A DNA stretch of 44,897 nucleotides from an uncultured Alcaligenaceae bacterium (GCA_937896225.1 CALBMZ010000202.1:1-44897); one strand, 5' to 3'. Positions 1 to 12,507 are shown, counted from the stretch's first letter. Made by a program: numbers and translations. The notes: generated from the sequence alone by a model not told the origin.

Positions 1-514
1 GTAATTGAACAATAGATTGAGCTATAGATTGAATTTTTTCTGAGAATTGACCAGTCAAAGAACCTGCTGCAGCTTTGGCAGCAGCAACAGACGTTGCATC
101 AATTAAATCTGCAATAGCTTCTGCTTGTGTTAAATCAATTTTATCGTTAAGAAATGCTCTTAATGAAAACTCACCCGGTTGTGCAAGACGGACACCCTCT
201 GTTTTTCCAACTTCAATGACTCTGGCTAAAAGTCGCTGTAAAACGGCGCTACCACCGTGTCCTTGAAGTTCTAGAACGTCTTCACCAGTATATGAGTGAG
301 GCGATACAAAAAATAATGCAAGACCAACATCGATCGCTACGCCATCGGAATCGTTAAAAGGTAGGTAGTGCGCCATTCTTGGTGTCAAGGGTTGACCCAG
401 TAACCTTTCGATTAAATTCTTGAGGTTTGGTCCAGATATACGAATTACACCAATGCCACCACGCCCAGGTGCAGTAGCGATGGCTGCAATGGGTGCGGAG
501 TCAAAGTCGCTCAT
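1..514 (-). CDS. mnmE: tRNA modification GTPase MnmE (TrmE), N-terminal part, cut by window edge
   Basis: MnmE works with MnmG to build the 5-carboxymethylaminomethyl group on wobble uridine 34 of certain tRNAs. The ORF track missed it because it runs off the left edge. Reading leftward from the ATG at 514 gives 171 codons with the family N-terminus: an opening segment containing [20 protein letters not shown], then [15 protein letters not shown] and the folate-binding-domain signature [20 protein letters not shown]. The GTPase domain and the C-terminal Cys motif lie outside the window. The start codon directly abuts the yidC stop (515-517), so mnmE is very probably the last-read gene of the rpmH-rnpA-yidD-yidC-mnmE series. 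This order is usual in Burkholderiales and many other proteobacteria. Confidence 0.95.
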   Translation of the reverse strand, partial: MSDFDSAPIAAIATAPGRGGIGVIRISGPNLKNLIERLLGQPLTPRMAHYLPFNDSDGVAIDVGLALFFVSPHSYTGEDVLELQGHGGSAVLQRLLARVIEVGKTEGVRLAQPGEFSLRAFLNDKIDLTQAEAIADLIDATSVAAAKAAAGSLTGQFSEKIQSIAQSIVQL

Positions 515-2200
515 TTAACGATGTACAACAGCTTGAGCTTTAGTGATTTTTTGGGTTATGTACCACTGTTGTGCAATCGATAGAATGTTGTTAACACACC
601 AATAAAGTACTAAACCAGCAGGGAAAAAGAACATCATGCCGCCAAAAATAACAGGCATAAACATCATGACTTTGGCTTGCATAGGATCAGGTGGTTTAGG
701 GTTGAGGCTCATTTGTAAGAACATGGTTGCCATCATGACTGCCGGTAAAATAAAGAAGGGATCACGAACAGATAAGTCGTCAACCCATAGTACCCATTGA
801 GCACCACGCATTTCTACGCTGGCAAGTAATACCCAGTATAGGGAAATAAAGACGGGTATTTGAACCACAATGGGTAAACAACCACCCAGTGGGTTAATTT
901 TTTCCGTTTTATACATTTCCATCATGGCCATGTTGAGCTTTTGCTTATCGCCACCAAACTTTTCACGAAGTGCAGTCAAGCGGGGTGCAACTTGCTTCAT
1001 TTTTGCCATTGACTTGTAACTAGCGGCTGACAATGGGTAAAAAATTGCTTTAACAACAACCGTTAAGGCGACGATTGTCCAGCCCCAATTGCCTAAAATG
1101 CTATGAAGCCAAGTCATTAAAATAAATAAAGGTTTAGCAATAATTGTGAGCCAGCCATAGTCAACCACTAAATCTAATCCTGGGGCAAGTGCTTCCAATG
1201 ATGATTGATCTTGTGGGCCGACCCATAATGACGACTTAACCGTCACAGGGTTAGAGGGCTCAACTGTTCCAACAGGTTCTATTGCGCGTACTGCAAAAAC
1301 ATCTTTTTGGACTTCCGCCATGTCGTAGTAACGTTGCTGACCTTGTACAGGTACCCAAGCCGTAACAAAATAATGTTGAATCATAGCGATCCAACCATTG
1401 TCAGCTTGTTTCACAAATTCAGTTTTATTTTTTTCAATATCTGAAAATGATATTTTTTGAAATTTACCTGCTTCGGTATAAACCGCAGGACCTGTAAACG
1501 TATGATAAAAACTAGACGTATTTTCAGGGTCACGACCGTCACGACTGATTTGTAAATAAACAGAAGGACTAATACCTGCTGCGGTTAAGTTTTCAATTTT
1601 ATGATCAACATCAATAGCATACGTGCCACGATGAAGTGTAAAAGTTTTGGTTAATCGAACGCCATCAGACTCAGCTACAAATGAAACAGGCAATGTGTCG
1701 CCTGTCATTTCAGTTTCAGAGGTTATAGGTGTAAAAGAGCTAAGATGTGTTGGATAGCTTTGTCCCTCGGGTGCACCCGTCAGGCCTGTTTGAACAACGT
1801 AGGTGTGAGCAGGTGTTTGCTCTAGTAAAAGAGTTGGTTTTGATTTATCTTCAGTGGATGGAAACTTTAATAATTCAGCTTGAACAATTTGTGCACCGAT
1901 TAAATCAAAAGTCAGTTGTAGAACATCAGTTTTAACAATAAACGGTTTAGAAAGTGCAGTGGTTGGTGGAACAATTAATGCGGGAGCAGATTGGGAGCCT
2001 TGGTTCATAACGGGGGCTTGTGGAACCCCGTTAGGCGTGTTTGCTGAAGATTGCGGTGTTTGTGCAATAGGCTTGTTAGTTGATGACGTAGTAGATGTAT
2101 CAAACAGAGAACCATTACCGCTTTCCAACTGCCAGTTGTTCCATAGCATGAGCAGAGAAAAAGCAAAAATCATCAATAAGATGGTGCGACGGATATCCAT
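515..2200 (-). CDS. yidC: Membrane protein insertase YidC
   Basis: YidC inserts and folds inner-membrane proteins, alone or with SecYEG. The tracked ORF starts at a TTG (2215), but the in-frame ATG at 2200 gives the typical opening MDIRRTILL and is preferred (561 residues). Visible in order: an N-terminal membrane segment, a Ser/Pro/Thr-rich linker, the large periplasmic beta domain (about residues 90-330), then the conserved 60KD_IMP core with GNWGWTIVALTVVVKAIFYPLS, the cytoplasmic hairpin MKQVAPRLTALREKFG, and the closing membrane segments (FFPAGLVLYWCVNNILSIAQQW). The length fits Gram-negative YidC. It lies downstream of yidD, with about 115 bp between, and abuts mnmE. No strong Shine-Dalgarno sequence is visible before the chosen ATG, so the exact start remains slightly uncertain. 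Confidence 0.97.
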   Translation of the reverse strand: MDIRRTILLMIFAFSLLMLWNNWQLESGNGSLFDTSTTSSTNKPIAQTPQSSANTPNGVPQAPVMNQGSQSAPALIVPPTTALSKPFIVKTDVLQLTFDLIGAQIVQAELLKFPSTEDKSKPTLLLEQTPAHTYVVQTGLTGAPEGQSYPTHLSSFTPITSETEMTGDTLPVSFVAESDGVRLTKTFTLHRGTYAIDVDHKIENLTAAGISPSVYLQISRDGRDPENTSSFYHTFTGPAVYTEAGKFQKISFSDIEKNKTEFVKQADNGWIAMIQHYFVTAWVPVQGQQRYYDMAEVQKDVFAVRAIEPVGTVEPSNPVTVKSSLWVGPQDQSSLEALAPGLDLVVDYGWLTIIAKPLFILMTWLHSILGNWGWTIVALTVVVKAIFYPLSAASYKSMAKMKQVAPRLTALREKFGGDKQKLNMAMMEMYKTEKINPLGGCLPIVVQIPVFISLYWVLLASVEMRGAQWVLWVDDLSVRDPFFILPAVMMATMFLQMSLNPKPPDPMQAKVMMFMPVIFGGMMFFFPAGLVLYWCVNNILSIAQQWYITQKITKAQAVVHR

Positions 2201-2224
2201 GCGAGCCCAATTCAAAAATTCAAT

Positions 2225-2246
2225 AAAAACCGATGCAAATGCACCG
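2225..2246 (-). terminator. Possible short hairpin with U-run in the yidD-yidC gap
   Basis: On the minus strand CGGTGC-ATTT-GCATCG can fold into a 6-bp stem (one G-U pair) followed directly by G and five T. It sits only about 25 nt before the preferred yidC start, so if real it would be an attenuator inside the operon. The stem is short and may be chance. Confidence 0.3.
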
Positions 2247-2314
2247 AATGACAGCCATATAGTTTAACGTTAAACCGAATAACCTAAAGTCTTATTGTTA
2301 TAAAAACACAGCCC

Positions 2315-2551
2315 CTAAGCTTTACTTTTAAAAGATGGAACGGGATCGTGCCCACCATGACACCATGGGTTGCAACGACCAACTCTTTTTATACACAACC
2401 AACCCCCTTTTACTGGACCCCAGATGCGTATAGCTTCCAATGAGTAATTTGAGCAGGACGGTGTAAAACGGCAAGACTGACCAAGCCATGGGCTTAAAAA
2501 ATACTGATACCCACGAATAAGTTTTAGCATTAAAAAAGATAAAACCTTCAA
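2315..2551 (-). CDS. yidD: Membrane protein insertion efficiency factor YidD
   Basis: YidD is a small membrane-associated protein that assists YidC-dependent insertion. It has 78 residues with the family signature: a hydrophobic/amphipathic N-terminus ending LIRGYQYFLSPWLG, then CRFTPSCSNYSLEAIRIWG and the Cys pair in CNPWCHGGHDPVP. The start used is a TTG that shares four bases with the rnpA stop (TTGA), which suggests translational coupling. An in-frame ATG at 2530 would shorten it by seven residues, but the longer form matches the usual family N-terminus better. The gene lies between rnpA and yidC, its standard place. Confidence 0.95.
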   Translation of the reverse strand: MKVLSFLMLKLIRGYQYFLSPWLGQSCRFTPSCSNYSLEAIRIWGPVKGGWLCIKRVGRCNPWCHGGHDPVPSFKSKA

Positions 2552-2904
2552 TGAAATTGCCCCAATAAGCGATCAGCCTCTTGTCGAACAGTTTTTTTTA
2601 GTTCAACAAGTGTGAAATTGCGTGCATTCGCTTGAAGACGAATGACGTAATCGCCAAGTTTGAGTTGTGTTCGTTCTAAGCGAAATGCTTCTCTGATAAC
2701 ACGTTTAACAGCATTTCGAGTAACGGCCAAAGGTGCTTGACGTTTACCCACAACCAAACCTAATCTGGCAGGATTGGTATGTGAGGGTAACCATGAAATG
2801 GTTAGAAACTTGCCACGGGCAGACGGACGCATTTTTAAAACCGCAGCAAATTCCTCTGGGCGGTGTAGGCGAGTTTCAGGGGGCAGAGTGGCGCAATTGC
2901 GCAT
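2548..2904 (-). CDS. rnpA: Ribonuclease P protein component
   Basis: RnpA is the protein cofactor of RNase P, which removes 5' leaders from precursor tRNAs. It has 118 residues, the normal length. The RNR signature region is visible as ARLGLVVGKRQAPLAVTRNAVKRVIREAFR, here with the variant TRNAVKR, followed by the basic C-terminal helix. It opens MRNCATLPPETRLHRPEEF. The ATG at 2904 has a weak AGGCG upstream. It is separated from rpmH by 121 bp that contain a hairpin with a U-tract, so rnpA expression may be reduced relative to rpmH. Its end overlaps yidD. Confidence 0.96.
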   Translation of the reverse strand: MRNCATLPPETRLHRPEEFAAVLKMRPSARGKFLTISWLPSHTNPARLGLVVGKRQAPLAVTRNAVKRVIREAFRLERTQLKLGDYVIRLQANARNFTLVELKKTVRQEADRLLGQFH

Positions 2905-2930
2905 TAATTAACGCCTAATCGTCGAAAGCA

Positions 2931-2974
2931 GAAAAATAAAGGTGAGGAAATAAAGGCGCCATAGACCCCACCTT
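2931..2974 (-). terminator. Hairpin plus U-tract between rpmH and rnpA (intrinsic terminator or attenuator)
   Basis: On the minus strand AAGGTGGGG (2974-2966) pairs with CCTCACCTT (2947-2939), nine base pairs with one G-U. The loop is about 18 nt and holds a GGCGCC palindrome. TATTTTT follows immediately. This is a good intrinsic terminator shape placed between rpmH and rnpA, where partial termination would let ribosomal protein L34 be made in excess over RnpA. Confidence 0.65.
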
Positions 2975-3025
2975 ACATTAAATGGCTAAATAGCTAGACT
3001 GTTAAACAATTAAAAGATCTAACAA

Positions 3026-3160
3026 TTAAACGGCTAAACGTTTACGACCTTTAGCACGACGGGCACTGATGACAGCACGACCGCCACGCGTTTTCATGCG
3101 AACACGGAAACCGTGTGTACGTTTACGGCGGGTAACGGATGGTTGATAAGTACGTTTCAT
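3026..3160 (-). CDS. rpmH: 50S ribosomal protein L34
   Basis: L34 is a small basic protein of the large ribosomal subunit. The gene is too short for the ORF track. Reading leftward from the ATG at 3160 gives 44 residues and a TAA stop at 3026: it opens [18 protein letters not shown], continues [20 protein letters not shown] and ends RKRLAV. This matches bacterial L34 in length and nearly every conserved position. It is the first gene of the leftward arm next to the replication origin and diverges from dnaA, as in most bacteria. Confidence 0.98.
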   Translation of the reverse strand: MKRTYQPSVTRRKRTHGFRVRMKTRGGRAVISARRAKGRKRLAV

Positions 3161-3390
3161 AATGGCAAGCTCACAAGGACAAATATAATAAAAAACGAAC
3201 TAAACAGCGTAGAGCCAACCGGTAAAGAACGATCACCCACGCAATAGATATTCGGGAAAGCCCTCTATTTCATCAAAAAATCCGAGTTACGTCAAATGGT
3301 TAGCACGAAAAAACAGGGTTAAAGCACAAATACCCTGTGGATAACTTTCTGTCGAACAGGGTAGAATTGGGGTTTAGTCGATAAAATCTA
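3161..3390. other. Candidate replication origin (oriC) / dnaA regulatory region
   Basis: This is the 230-bp gap between divergent rpmH and dnaA, the usual oriC site in Burkholderiales. It holds one perfect DnaA box, TTATCCACA, on the minus strand at 3336-3344. The box overlaps an inverted repeat (ACAGGGT at 3313-3319 and ACCCTGT at 3332-3338), and ACAGGGT occurs again at 3356-3362. An AT-rich stretch lies near 3181-3200. I saw no further perfect boxes, so degenerate boxes or a second origin segment may contribute, or the box may serve mainly dnaA autoregulation. Confidence 0.6.
3267..3295 (-). promoter_or_regulatory. Candidate sigma70 promoter for rpmH
   Basis: The minus strand has TTGACG (3295-3290, five of six to TTGACA), a 17-nt spacer and TGAAAT (3272-3267, four of six to TATAAT). 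This leaves a leader of about 100 nt before rpmH. It is only a consensus match in the expected place. Confidence 0.35.
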
Positions 3391-4872
3391 ATGAAAGAAT
3401 TTTGGCAATCATGTCTGCTTAAGTTTGAGCAGGAACTACCACCCCAGCAATTAAACGCCTGGATCAAACCTTTGACGCCTGTTGAAATTAACGCGTCAAA
3501 AGGTCAACTGCGTCTGCTCGTGCCAAACCGTCATAAATTAGAATGGGTAAAGAAAAACTTTTTAAATCAAATTGAACAACTTGCAACAGATTGGTATGGT
3601 CAACCCATTGCGGTCTTGCTAGAAATTGCCCCAATAGCTGTTAATCCAGTTGAGCCTACTCCTTTATCTCAGCCCGTCTTAAAAGCTGATGTTAATAACC
3701 CAAACGGTTTAGGGTCAAACCATTTAAGTGCAACAAATAATCAGTCCGCTCAAGCGACAAACGAAGCAATGTTGTGGCGTGCATCAACAGAAACTGTTGC
3801 GACGACAGAGCCCATTGGGGTTGCTTCAATGGCTTCTAATCATAACGCTTCACGTCTCCACACAGACCTAACCTTTGACAATTTTGTAACGGGAAAGGCT
3901 AATCAGTTGGCACGCGCAGCGGCACTTCAAGTGGCAGAAAACCCTGGTATTTCTTATAATCCTTTATTTTTATATGGCGGAGTGGGTTTAGGTAAAACCC
4001 ATTTAATTCATGCGATAGGTAACGCTTTACTTTCCAAACATAATGGGGCGGTTCAGGTTAGATATGTTCATGCTGACCAATATGTGTCAGATGTAGTTAA
4101 GGCGTATCAACGTAAAGCATTTGACGAATTCAAACGGTATTACCATTCATTAGATTTATTATTAATTGACGATATTCAATTTTTCTCTGGAAAAAGCCGT
4201 ACACAAGAAGAGTTTTTCTATGCTTTTGAAGCGATGGTGGCTCAACGCAAACAAATCATCATTACTAGCGACACCTACCCTAAAGAGCTTGATGGCATAG
4301 ACGAGCGTTTAATTTCAAGATTCGATTCAGGCTTAACGGTGGCGATTGAGCCCCCTGAGCTTGAAATGCGCGTGGCAATATTGCTACGAAAAGCTGAAGC
4401 TGAAAACGTTCAAATGCCAGAAGAGGTGGCGTTTTTCATAGCTAAACATTTGCGTAGTAATGTGAGAGAGTTAGAGGGTGCATTACATAAAGTGTTGGCG
4501 TATGCCCGCTTTCATGGGCGTCAAGAATTAACGCTTGAGTTCTGTCGAGATGCGTTAAAAGATTTGTTATCTAAGTCAAATGGGCAAATTAGTGTTGAAA
4601 ATATACAAAAAACAGTTGCCGATTTTTATAAAATAAAGGTCGCTGACATGTATTCGAAACGTAGGCCTGCCAATATTGCTATGCCACGGCAGGTTGCCAT
4701 GTATTTAGCTAAAGAACTTACTCAAAAAAGTTTGCCAGAAATTGGTGACTTATTTGGTGGTCGTGACCACACGACAGTTTTACATGCCGTTCGTAAAATT
4801 GCAGATTTAAGGTCAAAACAAAACGATTTAAACCACACACTACACGTTTTAGAGCAAACACTTAAAGGGTAA
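3391..4872 (+). CDS. dnaA: Chromosomal replication initiator DnaA
   Basis: DnaA is the AAA+ initiator that binds DnaA boxes and opens oriC. It has 493 residues. Domain I opens [20 protein letters not shown]; a poorly conserved linker spans about residues 85-160. The AAA+ domain has Walker [10 protein letters not shown] near residue 197 and Walker B LLLIDD near 257, with ISRFDSGL and the arginine-bearing [14 protein letters not shown] further on. The C-terminal DNA-binding domain carries the signature [15 protein letters not shown]. It is the first rightward gene from the origin, followed after 14 bp by dnaN. A strong ribosome binding site before the ATG is not obvious. Confidence 0.98.
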   Translation: MKEFWQSCLLKFEQELPPQQLNAWIKPLTPVEINASKGQLRLLVPNRHKLEWVKKNFLNQIEQLATDWYGQPIAVLLEIAPIAVNPVEPTPLSQPVLKADVNNPNGLGSNHLSATNNQSAQATNEAMLWRASTETVATTEPIGVASMASNHNASRLHTDLTFDNFVTGKANQLARAAALQVAENPGISYNPLFLYGGVGLGKTHLIHAIGNALLSKHNGAVQVRYVHADQYVSDVVKAYQRKAFDEFKRYYHSLDLLLIDDIQFFSGKSRTQEEFFYAFEAMVAQRKQIIITSDTYPKELDGIDERLISRFDSGLTVAIEPPELEMRVAILLRKAEAENVQMPEEVAFFIAKHLRSNVRELEGALHKVLAYARFHGRQELTLEFCRDALKDLLSKSNGQISVENIQKTVADFYKIKVADMYSKRRPANIAMPRQVAMYLAKELTQKSLPEIGDLFGGRDHTTVLHAVRKIADLRSKQNDLNHTLHVLEQTLKG

Positions 4873-4886
4873 TAAAGGGGCATTTT

Positions 4887-8452
<3,566 letters not shown>

Positions 8453-8457
8453 CAACC

Positions 8458-8802
8458 CTACCAGCCTGAGCCCGCTTCCCATAAAACAGGAGTTTTCGTG
8501 GCTTGGGCTTTTTTCATCATATGTAAAAGCGGGTAAGCACGTTGACCCAACCTAACGTGCTCACTTAATGGGTGCGGCTTAAGCTCGTCTAGGTCGTCTA
8601 TATCAAGTATGGGTTGAGACGTTTCAGCCTCAATGGCCATTTCGATTTTATGAATGGCGTCGGGTAGTTGTTCCGCTGAAAAAACGCCACGCTCAGGTAT
8701 GCCACCCTCTATATTTTTACCCGCAACACTTAAAACAGCTTTGGCGTGATCACCCAACATTAAAATATCTGCATCAACTTTACTACTAAACGTGACTAAC
8801 AT
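8458..8802 (-). CDS. DUF1840 domain-containing protein
   Basis: This is a 114-residue protein of unknown function. The opening MLVTFSSKVDADILMLGDHA, the mid-part GGIPERGVFSAEQLPDAI and the closing block LGQRAYPLLHMMKKA followed by VLWEAGSGW match the DUF1840 pattern as I know it from Burkholderiales. No signal peptide or membrane segment is visible. The ATG at 8802 has a good GGAG Shine-Dalgarno seven bases upstream. The gene stands alone, convergent with gyrB and divergent from the secreted DUF2235 gene. The family assignment is from recall of the pattern; no biochemical role is known to me. Confidence 0.85.
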   Translation of the reverse strand: MLVTFSSKVDADILMLGDHAKAVLSVAGKNIEGGIPERGVFSAEQLPDAIHKIEMAIEAETSQPILDIDDLDELKPHPLSEHVRLGQRAYPLLHMMKKAQATKTPVLWEAGSGW

Positions 8803-8865
8803 CGTAAGACTCCGCTATGACAACTTTATGTTTGGGTTCAAGCACTTGACCCATTAACTGTCAGT

Positions 8866-8882
8866 ATTCCTCAAAAAGGAAT
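8866..8882 (+). promoter_or_regulatory. Small hairpin that includes the ribosome binding site of the DUF2235 gene
   Basis: ATTCCT-CAAAA-AGGAAT is a perfect 6-bp inverted repeat whose right arm contains the AAGGA Shine-Dalgarno, three bases before the ATG at 8886. In mRNA it would hide the ribosome binding site when folded. The stem is AT-rich and weak, so a temperature-sensitive effect is conceivable but unproven. Confidence 0.4.
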
Positions 8883-8885
8883 GCA

Positions 8886-10097
8886 ATGGTTAATTTTAAA
8901 CACGGTTCGTTATTTATATTTTGCTTGATTTGTTTACCTTTGGCACAGGGTTCTGATGCGTGTTGGCCTCCGTCTTTAAAGCCGATTGCAATTCGAAAAT
9001 TACCGATTTATAAGCCTACTACCCTTGTGGCTGAGTCAGCGATAGCACCATGTCCGCAAGCTAATGGGCCCTTGCATGGCAAACCCGTTAAGCAGTTTGG
9101 TGATGCCCCAGCCCCCTTAAAACGTATGCTGTTTGCTTTTGATGGAACAGGTAATGATGCCTCGTCGCTGACCAACGTGTGGCGATTTGCACAGGGTTAC
9201 CGAAATGGTGTCGTTCATTATTTGCCGGGTCCTGGTCGAGCAATCGGCGTGAATCAAGAGGTTGACGAAACAGATGTCGCGCTTGCTTGGTCGGCGGGTC
9301 AGCGGGTAGCAATTCAATGGCAAAGATTATTAGAAGATTTGTCAGACAAAAAAAACCACATGACTTCAATTGATGTAGTGGGTTTTTCAAGGGGGGCGGC
9401 TTTGGCCCGTCACTTTGTAAATAAAATTGTTAAACACGTCAAAAATGGTCGTTTTTGGTTGCAGCACCCTACTATGGGTAAGGTGACAGCGTGTGTCGAT
9501 TTAAGGTTTATGGGTCTGTTTGATACGGTTGCTCAATTTCATTTACTGGGCATAACTGACCAAACATATGATTTAAAGATTCCTAAGCCGTGGCGCCATG
9601 TGTCACATGCTGTCGCGCTACACGAGTATCGTTGGGCTTTTCCGTTGACGGCTGCTGTCGGTGATCAGGTGAGCGAACAAGCGTTTATTGGTGCGCATGC
9701 TGATATTGGTGGAGGCTATTTAACACCATCTACCTCACCAGGTTCAACCCCCAGTGATTTGTCTGAAGTGACATTGAGGTGGATGGTTATCCAAGCCATT
9801 AAGGCAGGCGTTGAAATAGAAGATCCAAAAGGGGCTCAATTACTTGAAACGGTTAGTCAAAACCCCGTGTTGCATACAGAGAGTCATCAATACTGGGGTG
9901 CAATGTCAGCTAAAGATCGAAAGGTGGGCAATCAGCTTCAAGGGCAGCTGGCTCACATGGGTGATCAAATGCGGGCTAATGTGGAAGGCTTGATTCGGCG
10001 CCCTGTACCGGGTGCAACCGTGGCAACAGACGTAGCAGGTTGGGTAAATATGTCACCTTATGCTGCGTGGCTTAAAGCGCACGCCATCATGCCTTAA
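8886..10097 (+). CDS. Secreted DUF2235 alpha/beta-hydrolase (Tle1-like lipase domain)
   Basis: This 403-residue protein opens with an apparent Sec signal peptide (KHGSLFIFCLICLPLAQG, likely cut near residue 22). The DUF2235 domain follows: LFAFDGTGND (about residue 82), the nucleophile elbow VVGFSRGAALARHF (GxSxG type, about 163-176), and AHADIGGGY near 270, which fits the Asp/His region of the fold. DUF2235 proteins include Tle1 phospholipase effectors of type VI secretion, but no type VI gene, VgrG or immunity gene is nearby, and effectors normally lack a signal peptide. A periplasmic or exported esterase or phospholipase is therefore the more likely role. The ATG is supported by AAGGA. The gene sits alone between housekeeping genes. 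Confidence 0.82.
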   Translation: MVNFKHGSLFIFCLICLPLAQGSDACWPPSLKPIAIRKLPIYKPTTLVAESAIAPCPQANGPLHGKPVKQFGDAPAPLKRMLFAFDGTGNDASSLTNVWRFAQGYRNGVVHYLPGPGRAIGVNQEVDETDVALAWSAGQRVAIQWQRLLEDLSDKKNHMTSIDVVGFSRGAALARHFVNKIVKHVKNGRFWLQHPTMGKVTACVDLRFMGLFDTVAQFHLLGITDQTYDLKIPKPWRHVSHAVALHEYRWAFPLTAAVGDQVSEQAFIGAHADIGGGYLTPSTSPGSTPSDLSEVTLRWMVIQAIKAGVEIEDPKGAQLLETVSQNPVLHTESHQYWGAMSAKDRKVGNQLQGQLAHMGDQMRANVEGLIRRPVPGATVATDVAGWVNMSPYAAWLKAHAIMP

Positions 10098-10207
10098 AGG
10101 CTGCTAGAAGATTGTTGGGGCTCATTATGGCTTATTGTGCGTCACGGTAAATCTCTTGGGCTGATTCAGGCTATGATTGAAGCCCTATACATTATGCTTT
10201 TTTATCT

Positions 10208-11893
10208 ATGCTTGTCGAGCAAAAACAAACCCTTATTGAATGCCTGAACGCAGCTGTTAAGCAGATTCTGCCAGATGCTGAATTTAATATTTTGCTTGAG
10301 CGCCCAAAGGTTGCTCAGCACGGTGATGTGGCTTCAAATGTTGCCATGCAACTGGCTAAATCAGTAGGCATGGCACCTCGAGTGTTGGCGCAATCAATCG
10401 TTGATTTACTCATGGCAAACCCGCAAGCAAAAAGCTTGATTGCCAGTGCCGAGTTGGCGGGCCCTGGGTTTATAAACTTTAGGTTGTCACATGTAGCACG
10501 ATGCGCAGTGCTTGATAGTGTTAGAGACCAAGGCAGTGATTATGGGCGTCAAGCTCGCTTGGGTAAAAAGGTGCTGGTTGAGTTTGTGTCGGCCAACCCA
10601 ACCGGGCCTTTACACGTTGGTCATGCTAGACAAGCCGCTTTGGGTGATGCAATTTGTCACATGTTTGATGCCGTGGGTTACTCAGTGAGTCGCGAGTTTT
10701 ATTACAACGACGCTGGTAATCAAATTGAAAACCTTGCAATCAGTGTACAAGCGCGTGCGCGAGGAATAGACCCTGATCATCCTGATTTTCCGCTAGAGGG
10801 GTACAAAGGCGATTACGTACTCGACGTGGCGCGTGATTACCTTGATAAAAAAACAGTTCAAGCCAGCGATGGCGTCGCGGTCGTGGGCGCCGGTGACCCC
10901 GAAGATAAAGAGGCGATTCGTCGTTTTGCGGTGGCTTATTTGCGACGCGAACAAGACACCGATTTAAACGCCTTCGGTTTAAAGTTTGATCAATACTTTT
11001 TAGAAAGTTCGCTATATACAAGCGGCCAGGTTGAGCAAACCGTTGAAAAATTGGTTAAAAGCGGCCACACTTATGAGCTCGACGGAGCCCTTTGGTTGCG
11101 TACGACTGAGCTCGGTACGGGTGACGATAAAGACCGTGTCATGCGCAAAAGTGAAGGCGGTTATACCTATTTTGTGCCAGATGTCGCGTATCACGTTAAC
11201 AAATGGTCGCGGGGTTACACGCATGCTGTCAACATACAGGGTAGCGATCATCACGGTACAGTCGCGCGGGTGCGGGCTGGTTTGCAGGCATTAAATGTTG
11301 GCATTCCGAAAGACTACCCATCTTATATTTTGCATAAAATGGTCAAGGTTGTAAGGGGTGGGGCTGAGGTAAAAATCTCTAAACGAGCAGGCAGTTATGT
11401 CACGTTAAGTGACTTAATTGATTGGGTTGGGCGAGATGCCGTACGTTTTTTCTTGATACAACGGCGTGCCGATACAGAATTTGTCTTTGATATTGACTTG
11501 GCCCGTTCTAAAAGTGAAGAAAACCCTGTCTACTACGTCCAGTATGCCCACGCTCGTATCTTTTCAATGATTTCACAAGCAGGTTTGTCACACGAACAGG
11601 TTGCGCATGCATCGCCGATGTGTTTGGTAGCACCAACAGAAATTGTTCTCATGCAACGATTAGCCGAGTTTGGACCAACCATAGCCTCAGCAGCGCAAGA
11701 GCTTTCACCTCACATCTTAGCGTTTTGGTTGCGTGATTGTGCAGCCGACTTTCATGCTTGGTATAACGCCGAAAGAGTACTGGTTGATGATATTGAGTTA
11801 AAGGCTGCTCGACTGAGGTTGGCCGCTGCGACGCGTCAAGTTTTAGCAAATGGTTTGGGTTTATTGGGTGTGTCTGCCCCTGATCGGATGTAA
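10208..11893 (+). CDS. argS: Arginyl-tRNA synthetase
   Basis: ArgS charges tRNA-Arg with arginine. It has 561 residues, normal for betaproteobacterial ArgS. It shows the N-terminal additional domain (about 1-100), the class I HIGH motif as [19 protein letters not shown] (about 129-147), and a degenerate KMSKS equivalent VKISKRAG (about 395). The C-terminal DALR anticodon-binding domain includes [13 protein letters not shown] and ends [13 protein letters not shown]. The ATG at 10208 is the only start giving the family N-terminus. The SPOR gene begins 8 bp after the stop and dsbA follows, an arrangement conserved across Burkholderiales. Confidence 0.97.
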   Translation: MLVEQKQTLIECLNAAVKQILPDAEFNILLERPKVAQHGDVASNVAMQLAKSVGMAPRVLAQSIVDLLMANPQAKSLIASAELAGPGFINFRLSHVARCAVLDSVRDQGSDYGRQARLGKKVLVEFVSANPTGPLHVGHARQAALGDAICHMFDAVGYSVSREFYYNDAGNQIENLAISVQARARGIDPDHPDFPLEGYKGDYVLDVARDYLDKKTVQASDGVAVVGAGDPEDKEAIRRFAVAYLRREQDTDLNAFGLKFDQYFLESSLYTSGQVEQTVEKLVKSGHTYELDGALWLRTTELGTGDDKDRVMRKSEGGYTYFVPDVAYHVNKWSRGYTHAVNIQGSDHHGTVARVRAGLQALNVGIPKDYPSYILHKMVKVVRGGAEVKISKRAGSYVTLSDLIDWVGRDAVRFFLIQRRADTEFVFDIDLARSKSEENPVYYVQYAHARIFSMISQAGLSHEQVAHASPMCLVAPTEIVLMQRLAEFGPTIASAAQELSPHILAFWLRDCAADFHAWYNAERVLVDDIELKAARLRLAAATRQVLANGLGLLGVSAPDRM

Positions 11894-11901
11894 TATTTCA
11901 T

Positions 11902-12507
11902 ATGGTTAAAAGAAAAACATCAGGTGGCAGTACGTTTAAATCGGTCGTAATCGGTTTATTTATTGGTTTGGCCTTGGCTGCGGTTGTTGTGTTTATGGTA
12001 ATGCGCTCACCCTCACCCTTTGTTGATCGAGCCAGTCGCACGACCACCAGTTCAAGTGAAAATTCAGCAGACCCCCGCGTGGCACCTGACCCTAATGCAG
12101 CTTTGGGCGGAGGTTCATCGGCACCCAGCCCAATTAGCCCCCCTACAAAAGATGAAATTGGTGCATTAATTGCTACCTTGCCCATCGAGGTAAATAAACC
12201 ACCAAAATTGCCACCACCGCCGGTGGCTAAGCCATTACCCCCTGCTCCCGAGTCGGCTAAGCAAGAATCCAAAGATATTCGCAGTTATTATTTACAGGTC
12301 GGTGCTTTTAGAGTTTTAGAAGACGCTGAAGCATTACGTGCCCGGTTGCTGCTGTTAGGCTTACCGGTTGAAATTCAACGCGCTGAGGTTAATGGCATGC
12401 AGGTTAATCGCGTACGTGCCGGCCCGTTTGCTAAGCTAGATGAAATGAATCGAGCGCGCACGAGGTTAAGCGAAGAAAAAATCGTGAGTACGATTATTCG
12501 GCAATAG
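11902..12507 (+). CDS. SPOR-domain membrane protein (FtsN-like)
   Basis: This 201-residue protein has one membrane segment near the N-terminus (FKSVVIGLFIGLALAAVVVFMVM), a long Pro/Ser-rich periplasmic linker, and a C-terminal SPOR domain from about residue 130 (YYLQVGAFRVLEDAEALRAR and VNRVRAGPFAKLDEMNRAR). SPOR domains bind denuded glycan strands of septal peptidoglycan, so a cell-division role at the septum is likely. The topology matches FtsN, and this position between argS and dsbA is where Burkholderiales usually carry an FtsN-like SPOR protein. I leave out the symbol because the short cytoplasmic and essential FtsN motifs are not identified. Confidence 0.88.
   Translation: MVKRKTSGGSTFKSVVIGLFIGLALAAVVVFMVMRSPSPFVDRASRTTTSSSENSADPRVAPDPNAALGGGSSAPSPISPPTKDEIGALIATLPIEVNKPPKLPPPPVAKPLPPAPESAKQESKDIRSYYLQVGAFRVLEDAEALRARLLLLGLPVEIQRAEVNGMQVNRVRAGPFAKLDEMNRARTRLSEEKIVSTIIRQ

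Noticed and set aside
75-266. 63-residue plus-strand ORF
   Set aside because: It is an antisense shadow of mnmE, whose minus-strand reading gives clear family motifs.
1747-2267. Plus-strand ORFs of 62 and 102 residues over yidC
   Set aside because: They are antisense shadows of yidC with no family-like motifs or ribosome binding sites.
8886-10097. DUF2235 protein as a type VI effector island
   Set aside because: There is a Sec-like signal peptide and no VgrG, PAAR, Tap or immunity gene on either side, only housekeeping genes.
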